From Endothia cerciana (lineage: Eukaryota; Ascomycota; Sordariomycetes; Diaporthales; Cryphonectriaceae), in contig JALRMH010000003.1 of NCBI GenBank assembly GCA_026119935.1, positions 434,001 to 498,000 of the forward strand: a DNA stretch of 64,000 nt, given 5' to 3'. Below, piece after piece: positions 12,103 through 22,756 of this stretch. The notes beneath the pieces were generated by a model. That model saw only the letters and a program-made list of their open reading frames with translations. It did no database searches and had not been told where the DNA came from. Each line of letters opens with the position of its first letter. The first letter of the stretch is position 1. The position numbers and the translations under genes are program-made.

Positions 12103-13539
12103 TTAGTCGAACGTGATCTTCTTGCCCTCTGGCTTCACAGCAGCACCCGTCAGCCTCGCAACGCTGATATCCGTGCCGTAGCTCTTGATGCCCGCCGGCT
12201 CCTTCCCGTGCTTGACACCATCGTGGTGGGAATCGTCTCGCCCCTGCCTGTGGTTGTTGTGTCGGTTCTGCGACCGGGCTCGTCGGTCCTGCGGCCTGGC
12301 ACCTTTGGCCTCAGGGTCCTTGGGGCGGCCGAAGCGCTTCTTGTACCTCGTCTGGTCATCCTCGGCGTGCTCGATCTTGAGCCGGCGCCCGTGGAGCGTG
12401 TTGACCCACCACTTGCGCGTCTTGACCTTCTTCTCCTGGGCTGGTTTCGCCTTCTTGGCGGCCTTCTTCTTCGGCTGCTCCTCCGCATCCTCGTCACTGG
12501 CTGACTCGCCGTCGTCTTCCTCGCCGTCGTCTTCCTCGCCCTTAGCCTCCGACCCGTCGCCGTCTTCCTCCTTCTCCACGTCCACATCCATGAAGTCCTC
12601 CTCCGTCTCTTCCACCTCCTTGATCTTCACGAAACCCTTGACCGCCCACTCCGTCGCAACGGCCTCTTTGAACTTGACCCAGCCGTAGCCCTTGCACTTC
12701 CCGCTATCCTCGAACGTCGCGACCTTGACCCACTCGATCTCGCCGCACTTGGAGAAGAGCTCGCGCACGTCGTCCTCGGTTGTCTGGAAGCTCATGTTCC
12801 CCACGAAGATCTTGCGGCTCTGCGCCGCCGCCGACGTCCCGTCCGGCCTGGCACCGTCCCCATCTGTTGTCGTCGTCGTGGCAGCGGCGGCCGCGGCCGC
12901 GGCGGTGGCGGCGGCGGCCTTCTTGTGCTTGTGCTCCTCCGGCCGCCCCTCGAAGCTCGTCGCGTCCTTGATCAGCAGCTTCCGCCGGTACCACTCCGTC
13001 TCGCTCAGCGCGATGGCCGCGACGGTCGCCTCGTAAGTAGCGAAGTCGACGTACGCGAAGCCCTTGTTCTCGAACCCCTGCTGCTGCTGCTGCTGCTGCT
13101 GGCCCGCGCTGGCCCCGCCGCGCTGGCCCTTGGGCTTCGACGGGGGCACATGGACCCGCGTGATGGCCTCGTCGGCGATGCTTCCCCCGGAGTTGTCCAC
13201 CAGCCACCGCCGCAGCTCGTCGCGGGTCACGGTGAAGCGCAGGTTGCCGATCCAGACGCCGAAGGGGGAGCGCTCCTTCTTCTTGCCTTCCGCGCCGTCG
13301 GCCTTCGGGTCCTTTACGGCGGGGGCCCCCTCATCATCGGACGAGGGCTTGGGCGGCAGGGTCTTGCCCTTCTTCAGGGCCCGCTTGGCTCTCTTGGAGG
13401 GAGGCTCGGGCAGGTTGACGTCGACTTCGATCTCGGGCTGGTCGACCTTGCGCTTCTTGGAGGAGGAGGAGGAGGAGGAGGATTTGGGTGCGGGTTCGGG
13501 GCTCGACCGCGGTGTCGAATCTGGGGAGGAGGACGACAT
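12103..13539 (-). CDS. NOP13: Nop13-like nucleolar protein with two RRM domains
   Basis: A single exon encodes 478 residues. The Ser-rich, Lys-rich N-terminus carries nuclear-localisation-like basic clusters (KKRKV, KRAKRALKK). RRM1 starts near residue 94 (FGVWIGNLRFTVTRDELRRW) and is interrupted by a glutamine run. RRM2 starts near residue 242 (RKIFVGNMSFQTTEDDVREL). The two are linked by alanine and threonine runs. An acidic block (about 310-360) and a Lys/Arg-rich C-terminus with RKWWVNTLHGRR follow. This layout fits fungal Nop13, a nucleolar and 90S pre-ribosome-associated RNA-binding protein. It is transcribed divergently from THR1, with 682 bases between the two start codons. The long plus-strand ORFs over it are antisense shadows of GC-rich coding sequence. 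Confidence 0.88.
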   Translation of the reverse strand: MSSSSPDSTPRSSPEPAPKSSSSSSSSKKRKVDQPEIEVDVNLPEPPSKRAKRALKKGKTLPPKPSSDDEGAPAVKDPKADGAEGKKKERSPFGVWIGNLRFTVTRDELRRWLVDNSGGSIADEAITRVHVPPSKPKGQRGGASAGQQQQQQQQGFENKGFAYVDFATYEATVAAIALSETEWYRRKLLIKDATSFEGRPEEHKHKKAAAATAAAAAAAATTTTTDGDGARPDGTSAAAQSRKIFVGNMSFQTTEDDVRELFSKCGEIEWVKVATFEDSGKCKGYGWVKFKEAVATEWAVKGFVKIKEVEETEEDFMDVDVEKEEDGDGSEAKGEEDDGEEDDGESASDEDAEEQPKKKAAKKAKPAQEKKVKTRKWWVNTLHGRRLKIEHAEDDQTRYKKRFGRPKDPEAKGARPQDRRARSQNRHNNHRQGRDDSHHDGVKHGKEPAGIKSYGTDISVARLTGAAVKPEGKKITFD

Positions 13540-14221
13540 CTTGTGTCTTATGTCTTATGATGGCAGTTCTGCTGCTCCCTGGAAATCCGAGATGTTGCGG
13601 CGGGATGGTGTGTGTTCTGGAAGGTTGAGCATATGAATGGAAATTTTCTGGGCCTCTGGCGTCGATAAGACCCGATAAGGGTGGTGCAGGGATGAGAGGC
13701 TCAGAGTGTGGATTGGCCGCAGTCCCGTGACGACTTCTTATTTGGGCATTTACATGGTCAGAGCCTGGAATCGCAACTAATTTATTAGCCTCACGGTCAT
13801 CTTCTCGGCTGATTTGTCTGTAGGCTATACTCACATAAGGGGGTCGAGAGGAATCTTGTCTCAAACCGTACATAGTAGCGTCCTGGTGGGAACTGAACGC
13901 CAGGTCCACTAGACGAGAGACAACAGGGCCCTGACTCCGTCATCGGGATAGCCTAGAAAACATTCTATCTGATGAGAGTCATAGCTGAACAAACTTACAT
14001 GAGAAGGGCTCACCTGAGATCACAACACACCAGAGCTACCATACTCCAGAGGTCCGACCTTGAAGAGGTGCGAGGGATTGAAGGATTAAGTCGGGCTTGC
14101 TGTTCCCTCCGAGGTTCAACACCTCGACAGAGCTCCAACTCCCTGGCGCGAGCCAAAGACACAATATCACCAAACCAACCACCTCTCTTTGACGGAGAAA
14201 AACAGAAAGACACCGCTCAAG
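13540..14221. promoter_or_regulatory. Divergent promoter between NOP13 and THR1
   Basis: This 682-base spacer must carry both promoters. A TGACTCC element at about 13930 resembles a half-matched Gcn4/CPC1 site (consensus TGASTCA), which would suit an amino-acid biosynthesis gene. This is inference from one imperfect match. No other motif is convincing. Confidence 0.4.
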
Positions 14222-15579
14222 ATGGCGACCGAATCCTTCGTCATCAAGGTGCCCTGCTCCTCCGCCAACATCGGCCCGGGCTTCGACGTGATCGGCCTCG
14301 CCCTGTCCATGTACCTCGAGCTGCACGTCACCATCGACCGGTCCAAGCCCAGCTCGGCGTACCCCCTCAACTGCAGGGTGACCTACGAGGGCCAGGGCGA
14401 GGGGGAGATCAGCCTCGACCCGGACGTGAACCTGCTTACGCGGGTGGCGCTGTACGTCCTCCGCTGCCACGACCAGCGCAGCTTCCCCCTTGAGACGCAC
14501 GTCCACATCGTGAACCCCATCCCCCTGGGCCGGGGGCTGGGGTCGTCCGGCGCGGCCGTCGTGGCGGGCGTGCTGCTGGGCAAGGAGTGCGGCGGGCTGG
14601 ACCAGCTGGACGACGACCGCCTCTTCGACTACTGTCTGATGATTGGTGAGTTCTCTCCCCCCCTCCCCAAAAAAAAAACGTCTACTTGTCACGCCCCCCC
14701 TGGCAAACCCTCTTTCTCGACCAAGTCTACATACATCCCTTGCTGACGTGGGGGCTAAAAAAAATTCAGAGCGTCACCCCGACAATGTCGGCGCTGCGCT
14801 GTACGGTGGCTTCGTGGGGACGTATCTGAAACCCCTCGCGCCGGAGGACGTGGCCCGTATCGAGATCCCGCTGGCCGAGGTCCTGCCCGCGCCGGCGGGC
14901 GGCGTCGACACGGGCGCGAGGCCGCCGGACCCGCCTAGGGGGATCGGGCATCACATCAAGTTCCCCTGGAGCAAGGAGATCAAGGCCGTGGCCATCATCC
15001 CCGACTTCGAGGTCGCCACGGCCAAGGCGAGAGCTGTGCTGCCCGAGCAGTACCCCCGTCAGGATGTGGTGGGTTTTTTTTTCTTCTTCTTCTTCCTTTT
15101 CTTACTTATTTTTATTATCATCGTCGTTATCAGTATGGATCAGCCCGTCCAGGCGGTCCGGTTCGGTCGATCTTCGCTTCTTGCCTTGTCTAGACCAGAC
15201 ACTAGAAAAGCTGACGCCCTCCTCCTCTCTTGTCTAGACCTTCAATCTCCAGCGCATAGCCCTCCTCCCCGTGGCCCTGGGCCAGTCGCCGCCCGACCCG
15301 GACCTGATCTACCTCGCGATGCAGGACAAGCTGCACCAGCCGTACCGGCAGACGCTGATCCCGGGGCTCACGGAGATCGTCCAGTCCATGACGCCCAGCA
15401 CGCAGCCGGGCCTGCTGGGCGTGTGCCTCTCCGGGGCGGGGCCGACGATCCTGGCGCTGGCGACGAGCCACTTTGAGGAGATCGCCGAGAGCATAATATC
15501 GCGGTTCACCAAGCAGGGGATCAAGTGCAGCTGGAAGCTGCTGGAGCCGGCGGAGGGCAGCCATGTGGTGAGGAAGTAG
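14222..15579 (+). CDS. THR1: Homoserine kinase
   Basis: Three exons (14222-14645, 14770-15068, 15238-15579) encode 354 residues, about the family length. The enzyme phosphorylates homoserine with ATP in threonine biosynthesis. The GHMP-kinase signature is clear: VPCSSANIGPGFDVIGLAL at the N-terminus, the phosphate-binding loop NPIPLGRGLGSSGAAVVAG near residues 100-120, ERHPDNVGAALYGGF across the first splice, and LSGAGPTILAL near the C-terminus. The introns are 124 bases (GTGAGT...CAG) and 169 bases (GTGGGT...TAG, T-rich). An in-frame ATG 33 bases upstream (14189) is possible, but the start at 14222 has the better context (AAGATGGCG) and matches where the family begins. Confidence 0.95.
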
Positions 15580-17502
15580 AGCGCGAGGGCTGTTGGATGA
15601 ACCTCTGGTATGATCGAGGTCAAACCCCCCTCCCCCCCCCCCAAAAAACCCCCCCAAAAAAAAGGAGTGAACCGGCTGGCCAAGTGAGGCCGATTATGTT
15701 GTGAGCTAGAGAGAGCCACGTGGCTCACGCGCAGTCGCTTGTCGTCATTTTGTTGCGGGTTAGCTACCATACACAAATTGCACTACGAAGATAGTGTAGC
15801 CTCATCTATGGATGCCTCAAGCAGCTGATGCTGAGCAAATCGCTGCCCCCTCCGTCTAGCTCAAGAGTAGTGCTGATGGCTGAAGTGGTGGCCATGATTC
15901 GATGAGTAAAGTCCCAGCAACAAGAAGAAAAGAAAAAAAAATCTTTCAAGATTGCATGCTATGTGAGCTGGGATTCGTTGTGGCCAGGTCCGGAAAGGGA
16001 GCCGGTCCGGCATGCTGAGGCTGAGGCTATACGGGGACCGGGAACCGGAGCCCGACCAAGGCCTGGCCAACACGGCAGCTGGTTACGCTCAGGACAAGAG
16101 CCATGGGGCTACTGGAAGACGGTAATGGAGGCTCACTGATGCACATCAAGCAGCTACCATTCTCACGCAGGCAAGAAGGGAGCAACAGGTCTTGGGCCTG
16201 GTCCAGGTCACAGGTCGTAGTCCCCCTCTCGGTGGTGATGATTGGTGAGGATGGCTACCGGCTCCAGCCCAAGGGATCCCGGATGCGATGCTTGGAGTTC
16301 CGTGCAGCAGTGACACGGCCGGTCCACAGGTATGATATGTACAAGAGGGCTGAAGTTGGTGTAGGATGCGTGTTCATGTGCGGGCTAGCGAGATGGATGC
16401 CCCCAATGACCCCATTGGCACTTTGGCTCGAGGCCAAGACGCTTTGAGGTACTGCAGTATAGGCTGGCATTGCAGGTAATGATGCACCCCCCGGACCCCT
16501 CCAGCTCCCTGGCTGGTGACGCTGTGCCGTCGGGTGTTTGGACAATTGGATCGAACGGATGCGGCCTGCAACGTCTCGCCTGGGCCTCCCCTCGCCCGGC
16601 CTTTGACCGCCTTTGTGTGCTCAACCCCATGTTGTCGGATCTTCCCACCCATTGAGCAAGGTCTTGCTTGCATCTGCTTGCCCGTGGTTGCAGGGGAGTT
16701 CGAGGGAGGGGGGGGCGAAGCGGGGCTAACACACCCCAGAACCTAGGCCAACAGAGCCCAAGAGGCACCAGCTGCTTAGGTGCTACTGGGACTTTTGGGG
16801 AGGGGGGTCCCTAGTGCCTGCTATAGTACGGACGTACAGCGGCCTCTCCAATGCGCCAATTTGCTCTATGGGTTCCTACCACTTTAGTATCCGCAGGGCT
16901 CCCCACTGTAGCGAGCCTGGGCTGGCTTGGCTGCTGGCTGCCCATGCCCCCCCTTGCCCAAGCCCAGAGCCCACCTCAATCTTCGACCACTTCCAAACCC
17001 CCGGCATCCATCACTTTCCCCTCCGCTCCGCTTCTTTGCCAACCATCTCATCCCAATAATAAAGAAGGCGAAGGCACCCGAGACCTCGGCCTCGCAGACT
17101 CATCTCTCACCCTCCCTTGGTCTATTCACTGAAAACCCCGAGTCCCTGCCAACGAACAGCTCACGCATCGACCACTCCCTCGTTGCCCCCTTCTCCCACA
17201 GACCTTGGGGGCTTATCTCTCCCTGCATCCTTCGCTTGGGTCTTTCGCCTTCTGGAAAGACCTGGTTCTGCATCCTTTCGGACCACAACCCCATACCGCC
17301 GAGACCTCGACGGAAGGTCCAAGCCGACCCCCGAACCCGCTCGAGACGACTCGTACTGAGAACCATCTCTTTTCGTCGCTCTGAATCGACTGCTCTGGGG
17401 CCTTCCGAGGAGGCAAACCTTCGCTTGGCAAACACCATTAGCAACACCGGCCCCAGGCAAGAGCTCGACAAACTCTCCTGATCCGGCGGCTTCGACGACA
17501 AG
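15580..17502. other. Intergenic, THR1 to STS1
   Basis: There is a C/A homopolymer-rich patch just after THR1 (about 15626-15664). The region then has mixed composition and becomes C/T-rich from about 16970, as expected for the STS1 leader. No gene is supported; short ORFs here have no family resemblance. Confidence 0.55.
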
Positions 17503-18611
17503 ATGAACGTGCTGTTGGCGCAGCCGCCAGTGTTCCCTCATCAACACGAAAACCCCCGTCTCTCCCCTTCCCGCGGCAGTATGTATCTCCCTCCCTCCCT
17601 CCCTCTGGTCATCAAACGCCAAGGCAAACCGCCGAGCACCTGGGCTGGACACTCCTCTGAATCTGAATGACTCGAATGGCTCCTGCCGACATGTCCTGTT
17701 GCAGCCCCCCCCCCCCCCGCCTGCGAAGACATCTGCCGGTGCATGATGCTAACGCCATCGCTATCTTTACAGTGTCTCCGTTCTCCGGCATGGCGTCCAA
17801 ATCAAACAAGCGGCAGCGTGAGGATGATGGCGACGAGATGAGCGTGTCGCCCCAGAACTCACCATCCCCGGCACAACGGCAGCTGGCGAGACCAAGAAAG
17901 ATGCGCAGGCTCCCCGAACCTCAAACCCGAAGCCTGCCCCTGCCCCGACTCCTGGAGACCCTCGACAGCAACCAACTGCGGACCGTCCTTCAGACCATCT
18001 GCGAGCAGCGACCGGACATACAGGAGGAGGTCTTGAGCGGCGCACCACGGCCCACGGCGGCAAATTCATTGCAGGTTCTGGACTCGTATCAGCAGAAGCT
18101 CGCCGAGGCCATGCCATACGGCCACTCCAGCTCCGACTACGCCTACTACAGGGTGAAGCAGCCTCTTGCTGCGCTGGTGGACGCCATCATGGACTTTACA
18201 CCGCAGTATCTGCCCCCGGTCGAGAACCAGGTCAGCATATCGCTCATGTACCTGGACGGTGTTACCAAGATCGCCCACGCAATGCCCAACTGGGACAGTC
18301 AGACGTACAGACATCACAAGGACCACGTCTACGACGAGATAGCAAAGGCCTGGACGATGGTCATCTCCGAGGCGGCCAAGCGGGGCGGTGGTTTCACCCT
18401 GCACAGGGAGGGATGGGATCAGGTGCTGGCGAAGCACAACGGCCAGGCTGGCGGGCGACTTCAGCCGGCGATACACGCCCTGGCCAGCCATGTCGGCTGG
18501 ACGAACTCGGATCAAAACGCCCCTGCGGGTGGACCGTCGGGTCAGGACTCGATGCTGAACCAGCTGCTGAGCGGATCATACGGGTCTCCCGTGAGAGTCG
18601 GTCCGTTCTAG
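17503..18611 (+). CDS. STS1: Tethering factor for nuclear proteasome, STS1/Cut8
   Basis: Two exons (17503-17578, 17773-18611) encode 304 residues. The short first exon gives MNVLLAQPPVFPHQHENPRL, the usual fungal STS1 N-terminus, and ends at a GTATGT donor. The 194-base intron contains a C-run and ends in CTTTACAG. Exon 2 has a basic/acidic lead (KSNKRQREDDGDEMS), then LPRLLETLDSNQLRTVLQTI and a helical core with SDYAYYRVKQPLAALVDAI and VYDEIAKAWTMVISEAAKRG. Cut8/STS1 anchors the 26S proteasome at the nuclear envelope, binds it through its basic N-terminal region, and supports nuclear protein degradation. Starting at an ATG inside exon 2 would lose the conserved N-terminus. Confidence 0.93.
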
Positions 18612-19820
18612 GTGCGTCAGCTTCGGCGCCACTGGAGGAGGCAGCATTGGCGGTATTGGTGGAGGAGAGACGAAGGGCGGCCATCTCAGAGCAACAAGGG
18701 CGGACCGTGCATATTTCACGACATCTTACGACCAACCACTCGTTTTTCCTTGGCGTGAATACGGCTGGCATAGACTCGGGGTGCTTTTGGGGGGCTGCAC
18801 ATCGCAATGGCGTTTTCATCATGTCACACATTCTTGTGTCTGCATCATTCTGATATCCATTTCCCTACCTCGGCATCCCCGGCATTGGACTGGCTATTGA
18901 TCTTCCGGTGGACAATGTCTTTTTGAGAAAGGAGAACTTTACTTGCGCGTCCTTCATTTTGTAACTTAATACGGTACAGTAGAGAGCCCTGGACTGGACT
19001 GGGTTTGAGGCCTTGTGGGTCGCCCTTGTTATGGCGAATATCAGAACTAGGGAATGCTAGAGCGGCAATGAATGTCCAAACGAACACTTTTCGTGTATTG
19101 CGGCTGACTGGACCGAGGCGGACGCTTCCGTAGGCGCTGGCGTAAGACTGTCCTGCCTGGCGATGACGACGACGCTGCTTGCACACGGCACCTCCAGACG
19201 TGCTAGCTAACTACCCAAGCAGGTGACCGATGGCATGGCTTGACGCACTGCGCACCACGCGAGCCAGATTGGGTTAATTTGGGTTTGCGTAGGCGTTCCC
19301 GAGATGTCTCGACGGTTTGATTATCGTAACGAAGTACCGAGGGCGTGTCCGAACTCAGGCTGCGTTCCAAGATGGCGGCCAAGTCCTGCACACCGCTAGA
19401 TAAGGAGACCAGGAGAAGAAGTTGGTACTGAAAACTCGAGAGCGAACTCGTGATTTGTCGGACTGACTGTAGGCTGGTCCTCTTCTCTATTTTCTTTCCG
19501 GGTTGGAGGTTTCAAGTCAGAGAGAGTAGAGCTTTGGAAGGAGGGGGGAGGGGGGGAGCAAGGTTACTAGCTGACGTCACGTGGGTTCGAGGTTGCAGCG
19601 CGCCTCCCGAGTCAACAACTGCTGCCCAGACCTGCGGTGCAATGCACGCTTCCCGTAGGCAACCAGGCGCGTCAACGGCAACACCTCTGGCAACGGGGCC
19701 ACGCTTCAACACGGCAAGGCGGTCATCTTGAAGCTCTGAACAAATCGTTCCCGTATACGCAGTACCCTCTAATTTTGTTTGTTTTTTCTTGAGCGCGTCT
19801 TCGGATTAAGCACCGCCAAA
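18612..19820. other. Intergenic, STS1 to RAD52
   Basis: This is the 3' flank of STS1 followed by the promoter of RAD52. A TGACGTCACGTG element lies at 19572-19583. No gene is seen. Confidence 0.6.
19572..19583. promoter_or_regulatory. CRE (TGACGTCA) overlapping an E-box (CACGTG)
   Basis: Two perfect palindromes overlap about 240 bases upstream of the RAD52 start codon. TGACGTCA is the ATF/CREB-type bZIP site and CACGTG the bHLH site. That they control RAD52 is inferred from position only. Confidence 0.5.
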
Positions 19821-21640
19821 ATGCCTGCGTGAGTAGAGACCCCTTTCCCAATCATCTGGACGCGTCGTGCACACCGCGTAACAACACTGGCGAGGATAAA
19901 TAGCGACGACTGACCGACTGACCCGCCCGCCTCACAGCCCAGGCGATCAACACACGACCAGCCTCCCCAACCCTTTTGAGACGCCCCAGTCCCGCGTCTC
20001 CGAGTACACGGCCCAGGAGATCGCGACGCTACAGTCCCGCCTCGAGAAGCAGCTCGGGCCCGAGTACCTGTCGGCGCGCACGGGGCCCGCCGGGCAGAAG
20101 GTGCACTACATCGCGGCGGAGAAGTGCATCGCGCTCGCGAACGAGGTGTTCGGCTTCAACGGGTGGAGCAGCACCATCAAGGAGATCCAGGTGGACTTTG
20201 TCGACGAGCACCCGCAGACGCTCAAGATCAGCCTGGGCCTGAGCGTGATCGTGCGCGTGACGCTGCGCGACGGGACTTTCCACGAGGACATCGGCTACGG
20301 GCACATCGAGAACTGCGCGGGCAAGGCCAAGGCCTTCGAGAAGGCCAAGAAGGAGGGGACCACCGACGCGCTCAAGAGGGCGCTCAGGAGCTTCGGGAAC
20401 GTGCTGGGCAACTGCATCTACGACAAGGACTATGTCAAGAAGGTCACCAAGATGAAGGTCGAGCCGAGCCGGGCGTGGGACGAGAACGGCCTGCATCGGC
20501 ACGCGGACTTTGTGAAGAAGGAGGAGGTTGTCAAGGTGGAGCCGGACGCGAGTGGTGTTAGTGCCGTCGGGACGTTGGCCAGAGCGCCGTCCGCTGCCGA
20601 CTCTTTTGAGGATCTCCTGGGCGGTAAGTTTGCGTGCGCCGCGCGAGTTTTGTGGTCTTGATGCTGAGAGGATTGCAGAGTTCGACGAGGTGGACTTCAA
20701 CATAGTGGATGAGGACCATCCTGACGAAGTCTCCGTCCCACAAAGCGAGAAGCCAACTCCTCCGACCAACGGCAACAGAGCCAACCCCCCCGGCATGCAT
20801 CCACCTTCGCGACCTCTTGCAAGATCGCAGTCTGCAGGAAATCCGGTCCGGCCACCACAGACCCCTGGTCAAGCTTTCCCCCGGCCTCACCCCCAGAACA
20901 ACCCAAATCAAGCTGTTCCACGCCCACAACATCCCTTGCAACAGCAAATAAGCCAACCGCGCTCTGGTCCGAGCAGCAGCGGTCCGCATCAGACACCACC
21001 ACAGGCACAAGCCCAAAACGGAACTGTACCATCCGAGGGTGTAGGCTTCTTCTCCGCCCGAGCAGTGAAACAGTTCGCTGGGCCAAGGGAAGGCGAGGAA
21101 CCTAAACTGCCTCCCGCTCCCATGGCAGCACACGCTTTCAACCCCCACGCAGAGAGTCCGTCAATCCGCAAGACCCCGGGCATCGATCACACCAAATCCA
21201 AGCCATTGGCACGGAACGGTCAACACGTTGCACCGATTGAGAGGAAAGATGGCGATGCCGGCGGTAAGAACGCCGGCCAATCCACAACCCCGATGGGCGG
21301 TGGTGCCGGTAAGGGAGGACCCGGTGCGAGTGGTGGTGGAGGGTTCAACACTGGCAGCGGCGGGGGGCAGCAGCAAGGGCCGACACCCGGACAGAGGGAT
21401 AACGTGGTCAACCCTCAACTGAACCAGGCCAGGCGCATTGGGGCCCCGATGGGCGGAACTCCAATGGCTAACAGAGGCCAGTACCGCCCTCCCACGATCA
21501 AGAGGCCGCTGCCAAATGAGGGTGGCAACGGTGCTGTACGGCCGGCATTGGCGGAAGTCTCTACGAATGGCACGGGCAACGCAGCTCCCGGTAGTGGTGG
21601 TACTGCGGGCGGAGATCTGAAGAGGCAAAAGATGGGTTGA
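19821..21640 (+). CDS. RAD52: Rad52 recombination mediator
   Basis: Three exons (19821-19828, 19938-20623, 20679-21640) encode 551 residues. Exon 1 supplies only 8 coding bases (ATGCCTGC) before a GTGAGT donor. The introns are 109 and 55 bases. The conserved Rad52/22 DNA-binding domain covers about residues 20-175 (FETPQSRVSEYTAQEIATLQ, GQKVHYIAAEKCIALANEV, GFNGWSSTIKEIQVDFVDE, CAGKAKAFEKAKKEGTTDAL, NVLGNCIYDKDYVKKV). The remaining two thirds are Pro/Gln/Gly-rich and disordered. They include GFFSARAVKQF, in the region where fungal Rad52 binds Rad51, and a KRQKMG terminus. The protein anneals single strands and loads Rad51 on RPA-coated DNA during homologous recombination. The start rests on the tiny first exon, because no in-frame ATG in exon 2 precedes the domain. 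Confidence 0.95.
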
Positions 21641-22756
21641 GTTCCGCACTAGCCGATGAGATCCGGGATACTTGATACCTCCTGCATGCGACTGTGCTGC
21701 TTTTGCTATCACGAGCGTTCGTGGAACGTACCCACTTGTTTGGTGCTTGGAGTTTCATGGTGGTTCAATCGTTTTAGAAGTGGGTGGACGTACCTCGGAA
21801 CTTTGTTGAAAGATACGGTAGAACTGCACTACCTGGTGGACGAGCACGATGTTGCGGTACTGAGAATAGGGTTGTGGTTGTAGTCTCATTGCTGCTCTCG
21901 CCAAGATGACCGTCTATGGCTGGGCGTGAGCAAAGACAAAAAATACATCTTGAAGACGTTCGTGTGTACACAACCAAGAGCGGCGGTGATGGCTGCTGTT
22001 TTGGCGGGAGGGCATTCACCAGACTAATGGAAGGGCCCGGTTAGCCAGCCTCACATTTTACCGCCATCCCATACCAACACTCCGCAGGAATACTCTTGCC
22101 ACAGCCTAGGTGGCCAGGCATGAGTGTCAGGGATGAGAAATCTAGCCCAGTACGTTTGGAGACAGATCATGTATGTCCGCAAAACCACAAGTGGTCATCA
22201 TACCCGTCACACCAGGGTGGCTCTCGTATCTCGACCACTGGCTGCCCTCCCCATTCTCCGTCCTCCATTCTGGCTCGGCTAGGCCTCATATGAATCTGGG
22301 TCGTAGTCTGCATTGGGCCCACCCTTACAGTCTGAATCCGCTAGGATAAGCAGTAGTTTTTGTCTCTTTGTGATTCCGCCTTCATTGGATCACTGGATTT
22401 CATCCCCCTGACGGTGGGCTTTCGATTGTCACCACGCCATGAAATTGTAGATGACATACCCCGCTATGTGTGGCAGCGGACCAAGGGCAGGCCCGAGATA
22501 GGCACGTGCCGACCTCTTCACCAGACGGCCGGCTATTCACTGATGCCCTCACGGCCTTCCACTGATGGACCGTGCGGTATCAGTGATTATAAAAGCCCAG
22601 CCGTTGGCTAGATAGGTTCCAACAATTCAGACAACCTGACCCATACAACAGAGACCTTACTATCACCTCCACACTATGCTACTTAGAAGATGGTGATACT
22701 ATGGAGTGCTGCTTGGCCGGCAGAGGCGTGTCTGAAGTCATACTTAGGTGAGTCCA
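21641..22756. other. Left margin of the accessory island
   Basis: This is the RAD52 3' flank followed by sequence with no gene. A TATAAAA box at 22588-22594 precedes a CA-rich leader-like stretch, an ATG at 22690 and a GTGAGT donor at 22748, but nothing recognisable follows. Confidence 0.5.
22588..22594 (+). promoter_or_regulatory. TATA box of a possible orphan promoter
   Basis: TATAAAA is followed by a CA-rich stretch and a short open frame from the ATG at 22690 that ends at a GTGAGT donor. No continuing exon was found; an opposing NLR pseudogene begins there. It may be the remnant 5' end of a lost gene. Confidence 0.35.

Noticed and set aside
12925..13560. 211-codon plus-strand open frame
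   Set aside because: It is antisense to the clearly recognisable Nop13 gene and of low complexity.
14643..15476. 277-codon open frame through the THR1 introns
   Set aside because: It reads through introns; only part coincides with THR1 exon 2, and the rest is intron or wrong frame.
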